From NCBI GenBank assembly GCA_044464175.1, contig JBIQLO010000018.1:1-30566 (forward strand): 30,566 nt of DNA, given 5' to 3'. The stretch's first letter is position 1, and each line of letters opens with the position of its first letter. Origin of the DNA: JBIQLO01 sp044464175. Lineage in GTDB: Bacteria; Planctomycetota; Phycisphaerae; Tepidisphaerales; Tepidisphaeraceae. Of this stretch, positions 14,782-22,296 are shown in pieces. A model generated the notes under the pieces. It was not told where the DNA came from. It made no database searches and worked only from the letters and a program-made list of their open reading frames with translations. The position numbers and the translations under genes are program-made.

Positions 14782-15872
14782 GGATTCACTCCTGAAGAGG
14801 TTTTCGTGAATTCCCGGCAGGGGCCGCAGGAGGCCCGCTCCACCTGGTGGCCGTAGACCAGCACATGCTGAAAGGCCCGATTGGGTTGCTCAATATGTTG
14901 CAGCAGCAGGTCGGCGGCGATCCGCCCGACCTGGTCCATGGGAAAGTGGAAGGAGGTGAGGGGCGGGTTGGCGTCCGCCCCGCTCTGCTCATCGTTGACG
15001 CCCGCGACGCTGAATTGGCGCGGCACCTCCACCCCCGCCTGCGCCAGGAAAAACAGGAGGCTTCGAGCGTAGGTGTTCGAAGCGATCAGGGCCGTCGGGC
15101 GCGACTCATCCGCCAGCAGTTGGCGGGTGTAGTCGGCCATGGTCCGCTCGTGGGTGGCGGTGCTGATCGGACGCGGCACGAAAAGTTGCGGGCAGGGCAG
15201 CGGCAGGTCCTTGTCCTGGAAATAGGCTTCGTAGGTTCTCGCGGCATGGAGATCGGAATGGCTGCGAACGGCCGGCTGGAACATGGCGATGCGGCGGTGG
15301 CCCAGACGCCAGAGATAATCGAGCTGGCTCTGGATGGCCTGGCTGTAGTTGGCGGTGACGGCGCTGACCCGCAGATCGGGACGGATGCGCGAAATCAGGA
15401 CCACCGGCAGGCGGGCCACAAGGGCTTCCAGCAGCGGTCCGGGAAGATCCCCTTCCACCAGCAGCCCTTCCACCCGACCGTCGACAACGGCCGGCGGGAG
15501 CATCAATTGATTGGGAGGCAGGGCCGACCAGAGAACATGGCGACCGGCCTCGCGGAGCCGGTCATGCAACCCGGCGGCCGCCCGGCTGGCGAAGCCCTCC
15601 TCATCGTGATACCGGTCGTAGACATCGGGGTTGGTCAGATAGCCGATGATCCCGGTCTGGGGGCGCCGGCCCGAGCGGGCCGAGGCACGGCGGTTCACGG
15701 GATCGGGCTGATAGCCCAGCTCCTTGACTGCCTCAAGGACCCGGCGGCGCGTCTGATCGGTGGGGATGGGGCTGTTGTTCAGCACACGCGAAACGGTGGT
15801 GGGGGAGACGCCGGCGCGTCGGGAGACGCTGCGGATATTCGGGGGGCGATTCTGTTGGCCTATTCTATCCAT
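14778..15872 (-). CDS. LacI family transcriptional regulator
   Basis: A 364-residue DNA-binding repressor. The LacI helix-turn-helix is at about residues 13-34 (NIRSVSRRAGVSPTTVSRVL), followed by the hinge helix region (RRRVLEAVKELGYQPDPVNR) and a periplasmic-binding-protein-like sensor domain (IIGYLTNPD to the C-terminus) that would bind a sugar effector. LWRLGHRRIAMF and VAGVNDEQSG are typical sensor-domain segments. The start at 15872 is chosen from the usual distance to the helix-turn-helix; upstream codons in frame look non-coding and no strong ribosome binding site is seen. It is the first gene of the long minus-strand operon and overlaps the pseudopilin gene by 4 bases. It likely controls its own operon through sites in the 15915-15950 region (inference). 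Confidence 0.93.
   Translation of the reverse strand: MDRIGQQNRPPNIRSVSRRAGVSPTTVSRVLNNSPIPTDQTRRRVLEAVKELGYQPDPVNRRASARSGRRPQTGIIGYLTNPDVYDRYHDEEGFASRAAAGLHDRLREAGRHVLWSALPPNQLMLPPAVVDGRVEGLLVEGDLPGPLLEALVARLPVVLISRIRPDLRVSAVTANYSQAIQSQLDYLWRLGHRRIAMFQPAVRSHSDLHAARTYEAYFQDKDLPLPCPQLFVPRPISTATHERTMADYTRQLLADESRPTALIASNTYARSLLFFLAQAGVEVPRQFSVAGVNDEQSGADANPPLTSFHFPMDQVGRIAADLLLQHIEQPNRAFQHVLVYGHQVERASCGPCREFTKTSSGVNP
14789..14793 (-). promoter_or_regulatory. Ribosome binding site of the pseudopilin inside the LacI gene
   Basis: AGGAG lies 7 bases before the pseudopilin ATG and within the last codons of LacI. With the ATGA overlap it supports translational coupling of the two genes. Confidence 0.7.
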
Positions 15873-15914
15873 GGCAAGCCCGGCAAAGAGGAAAGGGAGG
15901 CCATCAATGGACTG

Positions 15915-15928
15915 TTTCGTAAATGAAA
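15915..15928. promoter_or_regulatory. Candidate LacI-type operator 1
   Basis: TTTCGTAAATGAAA is a partial palindrome with perfect TTTC/GAAA arms and a mismatched centre, lying between the candidate promoter and the LacI start codon. Its position fits an autoregulatory operator, but the symmetry is incomplete. Confidence 0.3.
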
Positions 15929-15939
15929 TGGTGTTTTTC

Positions 15940-15950
15940 TGTTTACAACA
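15940..15950. promoter_or_regulatory. Candidate LacI-type operator 2
   Basis: TGTTTACAACA has perfect TGTT/AACA arms around a three-base centre. It lies at about the predicted transcription start of the minus-strand operon. LacI-family operators are often A/T-rich palindromes of this sort, though usually with an even, CG-centred core. Confidence 0.28.
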
Positions 15951-15960
15951 CCGATCTGTA

Positions 15961-15989
15961 GATATAGCACTTGAGGCGACGGAACGCAA
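15961..15989 (-). promoter_or_regulatory. Candidate promoter of the LacI-led operon
   Basis: On the minus strand TTGCGT (15989-15984) and TATATC (15966-15961) are 17 bases apart, matching the consensus at 3 and 4 of 6 positions. It would start transcription near 15954, about 80 bases before the LacI start, leaving both candidate operators downstream or at the start point. Confidence 0.35.
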
Positions 15990-16116
15990 GGAAAAAAGAT
16001 CGACCCGGCAATCGCCCCCGGTTTTGCCCATTGGCAGCGGTCGCATCAGAGTGTACGTTGCCGCAGGCTCGGTAAGCGCCGGTCAGTGGGCGCGGCGTCG
16101 CGGGGACGGGTGGAAT

Positions 16117-16146
16117 TTGCATCCTTTGTCGGCGCCATGCTATATG
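16117..16146 (+). promoter_or_regulatory. Candidate promoter of the HAD-GT-AsmA operon
   Basis: TTGCAT at 16117-16122 and TATATG at 16141-16146 are 18 bases apart, with 3 and 4 of 6 consensus matches. A small hairpin (ATCCCG/CGGGAT, 16156-16171) lies in the predicted leader. The rest of the 375-base divergent region 15873-16247 shows no small gene that I can support. Confidence 0.3.
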
Positions 16147-16247
16147 AAGGGTAAAATCCCGTCGCCGGGATGCGGATCGTCTTGAGAGGCGGCCGTACTA
16201 ATCGGGAAGGAGCGGCACAGCGCCATTCAAGGGCGACTGGGGGCCGG

Positions 16248-17033
16248 ATGATGGGCATGGTCAAAGCAATTCTTTTTGATCTTGGCGAAACCCTGTTCGA
16301 ATTGGCTCCGGTCAACAAGACGGACATGTTCCGCGCCGGGGCGCGCCGCACCTATGAGTATCTGCGCGTGCGCGGCCATGCGCTGCCCCCCTTCTCGCGC
16401 TATTTCCGCTCGGCGTTCGCCACGGTGCTGTGGAACTACTTCTGGGAAAAGCTGCGGGGGCGGGAATTCCGCTCGCTGCCGGCCATCGAGCGGCGATGCT
16501 GGCGGATGAATATCCACCCGGACAAGGCGATGCTGGATGAACTGGGATGGGAGGCATACGCGCCCCAGGTGGGTTACACCGTCATTGAGGAGGACCTGCT
16601 TTCGACCCTGGAGTTGTTCCAGCGGCGGGGGTTGAAGCTGGGGATCGTCTCCAACACCTTCGTGCCGGGGGCGGCGCTGGACCGGCATCTGCGCATGGTG
16701 GGGCTGCTCCCCTACTTTCCGGTGCGGATTTATTCCGGGGAGATCGGCCATCGCAAGCCGGGCCTGCGGATTTTTCAGGCCGCCCTGGAACAGATCGAAA
16801 CGCCGGCCCATGAAACGGTCTTCGTGGGGGACCGCATCGAAACCGACATGATCGGCGCGCGACGGGCGGGGATGATTACGGTTCTCAAGCGGCACGGGGG
16901 GCTCAGCCGCCCTCACCGGGCGGTGGATCACGTCATCGAGCGCATCGGAGAGCTGCGGGATGTGCTGCCTCAACTGCGGACCGATCCGCCGCCGCTCGCT
17001 TCGCTGGAGGAGCCGGAACTGCAGCGCGCCTGA
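16248..17033 (+). CDS. HAD superfamily hydrolase
   Basis: A 261-residue cytoplasmic haloacid-dehalogenase-like hydrolase. Motif I is FDLGETL (nucleophile Asp11; the second acidic position is Gly13 rather than Asp), motif II Ser135 in GIVSNT, motif III Lys170 in GHRKPG, and motif IV Asp195 and Asp200 in FVGDRIETD. A helical cap domain of about 100 residues lies between motifs I and II, as in C1-type members. Most such enzymes are phosphatases, but loss of the second Asp makes the reaction uncertain. The ATG at 16248 is chosen because the first strand VKAILFD follows; in-frame ATGs at 16251 and 16257 are alternatives. It opens a plus-strand operon divergent from LacI, with the glycosyltransferase gene 16 bases downstream, so a sugar phosphate or lipid phosphate substrate is plausible (inference). 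Confidence 0.88.
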   Translation: MMGMVKAILFDLGETLFELAPVNKTDMFRAGARRTYEYLRVRGHALPPFSRYFRSAFATVLWNYFWEKLRGREFRSLPAIERRCWRMNIHPDKAMLDELGWEAYAPQVGYTVIEEDLLSTLELFQRRGLKLGIVSNTFVPGAALDRHLRMVGLLPYFPVRIYSGEIGHRKPGLRIFQAALEQIETPAHETVFVGDRIETDMIGARRAGMITVLKRHGGLSRPHRAVDHVIERIGELRDVLPQLRTDPPPLASLEEPELQRA

Positions 17034-17049
17034 CCATGAGGGAGCCCGG

Positions 17050-18423
17050 ATGACACCAGCGCTGCGTTCCCCTCTTCCCCGCCATTCCATTGCCTTGCTC
17101 TTCATTCTGCTGCTCGCGTTCGCCCTGCGGCTGGGGTGGGGTTTGCGCCAGCCGGGCGCTGATCAACTGGGGGCCCTGCCCGATCAGGTGGAATATGTTC
17201 AACTGGCGCGGAACCTCCTGGATCGTCATGCCCTGTTTTTTTATGACGAGCGGCCGAACATTCAGGAACAGCTATGGGCCTACCGCACGCCGGGTTATCC
17301 CCTGTTTCTGGCCGCCTGCGGAGCCAATGTCCGGCTGGCCCGGGGAGCGCAGGCGCTGATTGACACACTGACCGCGCTGGCGGCCTACCTGCTGGCCCGG
17401 CGCTGGCTGGGCCGAAGGGCGGGTTTGGCGGCGGCGACCCTGGTCGCGATCAATCCCTACCTGATCTACTTTTCCGGGTTGATTCTCTCCGAAACGCTCT
17501 ATACGGGGATGCTCGCCTGGGGCATGGTGCTGCTGGCGCGACGAGATGGGAAATTGGACGGGTCCCAATCGGGCGTGATCGCAGGTCCTTCCTATTCCCA
17601 TGCCAAAGTGTCTCCGAGCCTGCTGCTGGGCTTGCTGATTCTGGCGCTGGCCGTGCTGGTGCGACCCTCGGGGTTATTTTTGCCGATGTGGATGGGGGCG
17701 GGAGCGATGCTGCTGAACTGGGCGGGACCGGAGGCGTACCAATGGTCCGGGGCGGGAAATGCGCCATTGGGGCGCGGCCTCGGGCCCGCGGTGCTGTCGA
17801 TGGTCGGCGGCGCGGCGGTCGGGGCTCTGCTGACGGGGCTGGTTCTGTGGCCATGGGCGGCACGAAACCATCGGGTGCTGGGCCAGTGGATCTGGACGAC
17901 CACCAACGGCGGTATCACCCTGTATGATGGATTCAACCCCCATGCCACCGGCGCCAGTGACCAGACCTTCCTGCGGCAGATGCCCCAGGTGCGGTATCCC
18001 CGGATGAGGGAAGTGGAGCGGTCGGCCTATTTCAGTGCGCTGGCCAGGCGATGGGCGTTGGAACATCCAGCGCGGTCGCTTCAACTGGCGGCGGTGAAGA
18101 TCGCGCGAACCTGGAGCCCGATCCCCCTGAGCCGGGAATATGGCGGGCGATGGGTTTATGTGCTGGCCGGGGCGCTGTTTGCCGTGCCGCTGGATATTCT
18201 GATCCTGCTGGGATTGATTGGGCGGCGGCTGACCTGGCGACAGAAGCTCTTTTTGGTGCTGCCGGCTCTATATTTTACACTGGTGCATGGTCTGTCGGTC
18301 GGCTCCCTGCGTTATCGAATGCCGATGGCCGGGCCCATGGCCGTTTTGGCCGGCTGTGGTCTGGCCATGCTGCTCTGGAGAGAGAGGAATCCGGGAAACA
18401 CGGACGCCGGCGGGGGGCATTGA
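17050..18423 (+). CDS. GT-C type membrane glycosyltransferase (GT39/GT83-like)
   Basis: A 457-residue polytopic membrane protein with about 9-11 hydrophobic segments (IALLFILLLAFALRLGW near residues 14-30, LLLGLLILALAVLV, VGALLTGLVLWPWAA, VLAGALFAVPLDILILLGLIG). The first outer loop has PDQVEYVQLARNLL, with an acidic residue (Asp45) in the place of the catalytic Asp of ArnT/PMT-like enzymes, then YRTPGYPLFLA, the familiar segment before the next helix. Such enzymes move a sugar from a polyprenyl-phosphate donor onto lipid or protein on the outer face of the inner membrane. GGGAG five bases before the ATG fixes the start at 17050; the frame is open upstream but overlaps the HAD gene. It sits between the HAD and AsmA-like genes in one operon. 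Confidence 0.82.
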   Translation: MTPALRSPLPRHSIALLFILLLAFALRLGWGLRQPGADQLGALPDQVEYVQLARNLLDRHALFFYDERPNIQEQLWAYRTPGYPLFLAACGANVRLARGAQALIDTLTALAAYLLARRWLGRRAGLAAATLVAINPYLIYFSGLILSETLYTGMLAWGMVLLARRDGKLDGSQSGVIAGPSYSHAKVSPSLLLGLLILALAVLVRPSGLFLPMWMGAGAMLLNWAGPEAYQWSGAGNAPLGRGLGPAVLSMVGGAAVGALLTGLVLWPWAARNHRVLGQWIWTTTNGGITLYDGFNPHATGASDQTFLRQMPQVRYPRMREVERSAYFSALARRWALEHPARSLQLAAVKIARTWSPIPLSREYGGRWVYVLAGALFAVPLDILILLGLIGRRLTWRQKLFLVLPALYFTLVHGLSVGSLRYRMPMAGPMAVLAGCGLAMLLWRERNPGNTDAGGGH

Positions 18424-18468
18424 GTCTAACCTTCCCCCTCTCTTGCTGTCTGATTCGGCTGTTCAGTT

Positions 18469-21400
18469 ATGCCTTCGCATCGCAACCACTCCCGCGGCCC
18501 GTACTTGCCCTCCTGGCATGGAGGGCACCCGGCGCGCCGGCGCGTGGGGCGATGGCGACAGTGGTTCATGTTCCTGCTGCTGCTGGTGCTGCTGGGGATC
18601 ATTTTTGGGTACGGATACCTGACCAACCCGGCACGCATCCGCGCCATGGCGCAGGCCTATCTTTCGCACGCACTGGGCGGCCCCGTGGAGGTCGGCAATG
18701 CCACGCTCTCCATTTTCCAGGGCTTGAGGCTGGACAACGTGAAGGTCAAGGTGGATCAGAGCGGCCGACCCGATTCGGTCCTTCTGACCGCCCAGACCTT
18801 TCTGGTGCGATACGATCTGAAAGAGATGCTCGGCGGCAATCTGGAGGCCAGGCAGATCGTCGCCATCAATCCCCGTCTCTATCTGAGCGAGGACCTGGAC
18901 ACCGGCCAGCGCAACTACCAGCGGCTGATGCGCCGCACCGGCGCCACCTCGCGCCCGCGCGATGAACAGGGGCACCCGATCGTCCTGCCGGAAGTCCTCC
19001 TGCGCAACGCCGAGGTGGAATACAGCGAGATTTCCAACGGCGAGCATCGTTCGCTGGGCCATATGCGCATCGACGGACAAATCGAGCCGGCAGGCGGAGC
19101 CGACCAGTACCATTTCGCGTTTCAAAGTCGCGACGCGGCCGAGGGGATCGGTCCGATCGCCTCCGGCACCATCTCCACGGCCACCGGCGCCGTCGAGGCG
19201 AAGCTGACCAATTTTCAGTTCAACCAGACTCTGTTGAACATCCTGCCGTCGGTGGTCCGTCAATGGGCGGAGGATCACCAGCTCAGCGGCGGCATCGACG
19301 TGCCGATGGTGCGCTATGTGCCGGCTCATAACGGAACGCCCGCGCAGTTCCGGGTCGAAGCGGCATTGAAGGGCGTGAGCCTGTCCATCCATCCGCGCGA
19401 GTGGATGGGGCGCGAAGAGATCGCCCGCCGGGCGATGCTGCAGCGCACGCAGAACTACCTGCGCGCCGCGGGGGGGAATGTGGCGGGCGCGGCGGATGTG
19501 CAGACGCAGGTGCTGGAGGTCACGCCGTTGTCGCTGGACCATGTCACCGGCACGTTCATCTTCACGCCGGCCGGAATCGACATCCATGGCCTCACCGGTC
19601 GGCTGGCTTCCAACGCCCTGCAGATCGAGGGGCACATCGACGGCTATTCGCCCGATGCCCCGATGACCATCCGCATGAGTTCCCTGGAAGGGCGCAATCT
19701 CTACCTTCCCCCCGCCCCCGACTACATCAAAGCCCTGCCGGGAGACCTGCGCGAGCTGTACGAGCACCTGCGCCCCCAGGGCACCTGCCGATTCTGGACC
19801 GAGGCGGTCCGCCCTGAGCCGGGCGCCGCAATCCGTGTGCGGGGACAGGTGGACATCCTGGAGGGACAGTTTGTCTTCGATCTGTTTCCCTATCCGCTGC
19901 GCCGGGCGGCCGGAACGATCACATTCGGACCGGACCCCAGGACGGGCGCCGACCGGTGCGACATCGTGAATCTGCAGGGCTTGGGCGTGGCCGGCGGTCC
20001 CAATGAAAACACCTCCGTGGTCATCAACGCCTCAATCGTGCCGCTGGGAGGGCACGCCGAGGTGAACGTCACCGTCCAGGCCGACCGCGTTGTTTCCGAA
20101 CCGATGCTGATCGAGGCGATGCCCCCGGAGGTGCGCCAGACGCTCCGCCTCTTCGGACAGCCCGAGGCCGGCCGGCCCTACCCCTCCTTCAGCGGCGGCT
20201 TCGTCTGTCATGTGCACCGGCCGCCGGGCGCGCATCAGAAATGGCTGACCACCGTGGACCTCCAGATCGCCGATTCGCAGGGGGCATTTTCCCTCTTCCC
20301 CTACCCGCTGGAGCACATGCGCGGCAAGCTCCACATCGGCGATCATTTTGTGGACATCCAGCGGATGACGATGCTCAAGGGCAACACCTCCCTGACGGTG
20401 GACGGGCGTGTCTCGTTTGCGAAGGAAGAGCCCCTCAAGCCGGACCTGACCATCACCGCGCGGAACGTACCGCTGGACAAGGCCTTCATCGACGCCATTC
20501 CGGGCGACCGACGGCAATGGGTGCGCAATGCGGGACTCGGGGGCACGCTCGATATTGACGGCCGGGTCTTTCGCCCCGACGACGAAGCGCCCATCCGCTA
20601 CGAGCTGGATATCGCGGTGCACGATGGCAGCATCTGGCCGGCCGGCGCAACCTTCGCGCTGGCCAAGGTCGATGCCAAACTCCATCTGACCCCCGATGCG
20701 CTGATCCTGAAGGAATTCCAGGGCCGGCGCGGCGATGCGCAAATCACCGGCAGCGGCGCGCTGATGGACATGGACCAGCATCCGCGCCTGAAGCTCAGCG
20801 CCCAGGCCAGGGACCTGGCCATGGAACCGGCCCTGTATCAACTCCTGCCCGCCGGCGGCAAGCAGGCCTGGGATGAGGTGCGCCCCTCCGGAACGCTCAA
20901 CGCCGCCTTCACTTGCGATCTGGATCTGAACAAAGGCGCTTCCACGACACAGCCGGCCGAGGCGCCTCCCTCAACCCAGGGGGCAACCAGGCCCGCGCTG
21001 GCATCCCGCGCCCCCACGACGCAAGGGACCCGGCACTCCACGTATAGCCTGACGCTCCAACCGGTGAAGCTCTCCCTGACGCCCCAGGTGATGCCCTATC
21101 GCCTTGATGATGTCACCGGGGCGATCCGGATCAGCGACCAGGGTGTGATCCTGGACAATATGACCGCCCGGCATGGCGCGGCGAAACTCACCCTGTCGGG
21201 CACCGGTTCGCCCGGCTCCTCGGATGAAGCGGGCCGCCAGGGCGTCTGGGATTTGAAACTGACGCTGGCCGATGCGCTGGTTGATTCGGAATTCAAAACC
21301 GCTCTGCCACCAGCGCTGCGCGACCTGTTCGAGGCGCTGCAGCTTCAGGGGACGATCTCCACACAGTTCGATCGGCTCGTCTATCGCGCCGGCAAGGAAC

Positions 21401-22263
21401 CGGATGTCGATTTCGCCGGGCGCGTATGGCTCAAGGATGCGTCTTTGGAGACGGGGGTGGACCTGCGCCAGGTCAACGGCCGTCTCGACCTCAAGGGGAA
21501 TGTGCGGCAGGGCAAATTGAATGAGCTGCAGGGCACCATGAACATCCCCACCCTGAACCTCTCGGGACGCCCGGCCACCAACCTGCGCGGACAGTTGACC
21601 AAACTCTCCGGTCAGGAAGCCATGAGCATCTCCCACCTTCAGGGAGGCATCGCGGGGGGCGAGATGGCCGGGCAGGTGGATTTGAGCTTCCCGGATCAGG
21701 GCCCCTCCCGGTACACGCTGGGGCTGGTCCTGCGCAATGCCGATGTGCAGCAGCTGGCCGGGGACGGCGAACATGACATCCGCGGCCAACTCAGCGCCAG
21801 TCTTTCGCTGGAAGGTGACTGGTCCGACCCCGCCAGCCGCCGGGGGCGCGGTGATGTAACGGCCTCGGGCAAGCAGATGTACCGCATCCCCCTGCTGCTG
21901 GGACTGATGCAGATCACCAACCTGTCGCTGCCGATCAGCCAACCCTTCAACCAGGCCTCCGCCCGCTACAGCGTCGAAGGCAACCACGTCACCTTTGAGC
22001 AGATCGAATTGCGGTCCGACACGCTGGCGATGCAGGGCAGCGGCCAACTCGACTTTGGCACCAAAAAGGTCCACCTCGGCTTCGTCGTCGACAACCCCAA
22101 CGGACTGAAAGTCCCATTTTTCAGCGACCTGTTTAACGGTTTCAAGCAGGAGTTGCTGCAGATTCACGTCAACGGTTCCATCACCCAGGCGGCCGGAACG
22201 CGCGTGGCGGCTGGGACCTACCAGACCACCGTCGACAAAGTTTACCGGGGCGGGAACGACTGA
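18469..22263 (+). CDS. AsmA/YhdP-like envelope protein, 1264 residues
   Basis: A very large protein with a short basic cytoplasmic N-terminus, one membrane helix (about residues 32-50, FMFLLLLVLLGIIFGYGYL) and about 1200 residues of repetitive beta structure in the periplasm. The segments LGGPVEVGNATLSIFQGLRLDNVKV near the start and GSGQLDFGTKKVHLGF near the end are typical of the AsmA/TamB/YhdP group, long beta-groove proteins that bridge the inner and outer membranes and are implicated in phospholipid transport. A low-complexity Thr/Pro/Gln insert with no likely fold lies at about 823-856 (ASTTQPAEAPPSTQ). No Shine-Dalgarno sequence precedes the ATG, which is 45 bases after the glycosyltransferase stop. 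Its stop is only 33 bases from the convergent GH42 gene. Confidence 0.82.
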   Translation: MPSHRNHSRGPYLPSWHGGHPARRRVGRWRQWFMFLLLLVLLGIIFGYGYLTNPARIRAMAQAYLSHALGGPVEVGNATLSIFQGLRLDNVKVKVDQSGRPDSVLLTAQTFLVRYDLKEMLGGNLEARQIVAINPRLYLSEDLDTGQRNYQRLMRRTGATSRPRDEQGHPIVLPEVLLRNAEVEYSEISNGEHRSLGHMRIDGQIEPAGGADQYHFAFQSRDAAEGIGPIASGTISTATGAVEAKLTNFQFNQTLLNILPSVVRQWAEDHQLSGGIDVPMVRYVPAHNGTPAQFRVEAALKGVSLSIHPREWMGREEIARRAMLQRTQNYLRAAGGNVAGAADVQTQVLEVTPLSLDHVTGTFIFTPAGIDIHGLTGRLASNALQIEGHIDGYSPDAPMTIRMSSLEGRNLYLPPAPDYIKALPGDLRELYEHLRPQGTCRFWTEAVRPEPGAAIRVRGQVDILEGQFVFDLFPYPLRRAAGTITFGPDPRTGADRCDIVNLQGLGVAGGPNENTSVVINASIVPLGGHAEVNVTVQADRVVSEPMLIEAMPPEVRQTLRLFGQPEAGRPYPSFSGGFVCHVHRPPGAHQKWLTTVDLQIADSQGAFSLFPYPLEHMRGKLHIGDHFVDIQRMTMLKGNTSLTVDGRVSFAKEEPLKPDLTITARNVPLDKAFIDAIPGDRRQWVRNAGLGGTLDIDGRVFRPDDEAPIRYELDIAVHDGSIWPAGATFALAKVDAKLHLTPDALILKEFQGRRGDAQITGSGALMDMDQHPRLKLSAQARDLAMEPALYQLLPAGGKQAWDEVRPSGTLNAAFTCDLDLNKGASTTQPAEAPPSTQGATRPALASRAPTTQGTRHSTYSLTLQPVKLSLTPQVMPYRLDDVTGAIRISDQGVILDNMTARHGAAKLTLSGTGSPGSSDEAGRQGVWDLKLTLADALVDSEFKTALPPALRDLFEALQLQGTISTQFDRLVYRAGKEPDVDFAGRVWLKDASLETGVDLRQVNGRLDLKGNVRQGKLNELQGTMNIPTLNLSGRPATNLRGQLTKLSGQEAMSISHLQGGIAGGEMAGQVDLSFPDQGPSRYTLGLVLRNADVQQLAGDGEHDIRGQLSASLSLEGDWSDPASRRGRGDVTASGKQMYRIPLLLGLMQITNLSLPISQPFNQASARYSVEGNHVTFEQIELRSDTLAMQGSGQLDFGTKKVHLGFVVDNPNGLKVPFFSDLFNGFKQELLQIHVNGSITQAAGTRVAAGTYQTTVDKVYRGGND

Positions 22264-22296
22264 TCCGTCAAACGGTGATTCAGACCCGTCGCCCCC

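Noticed and set aside
22258..22296. Bidirectional terminator between the convergent AsmA-like and GH42 genes
   Set aside because: Only a 4-bp stem (CCGT/ACGG) with imperfect extension is present and there is no T-run on either strand.
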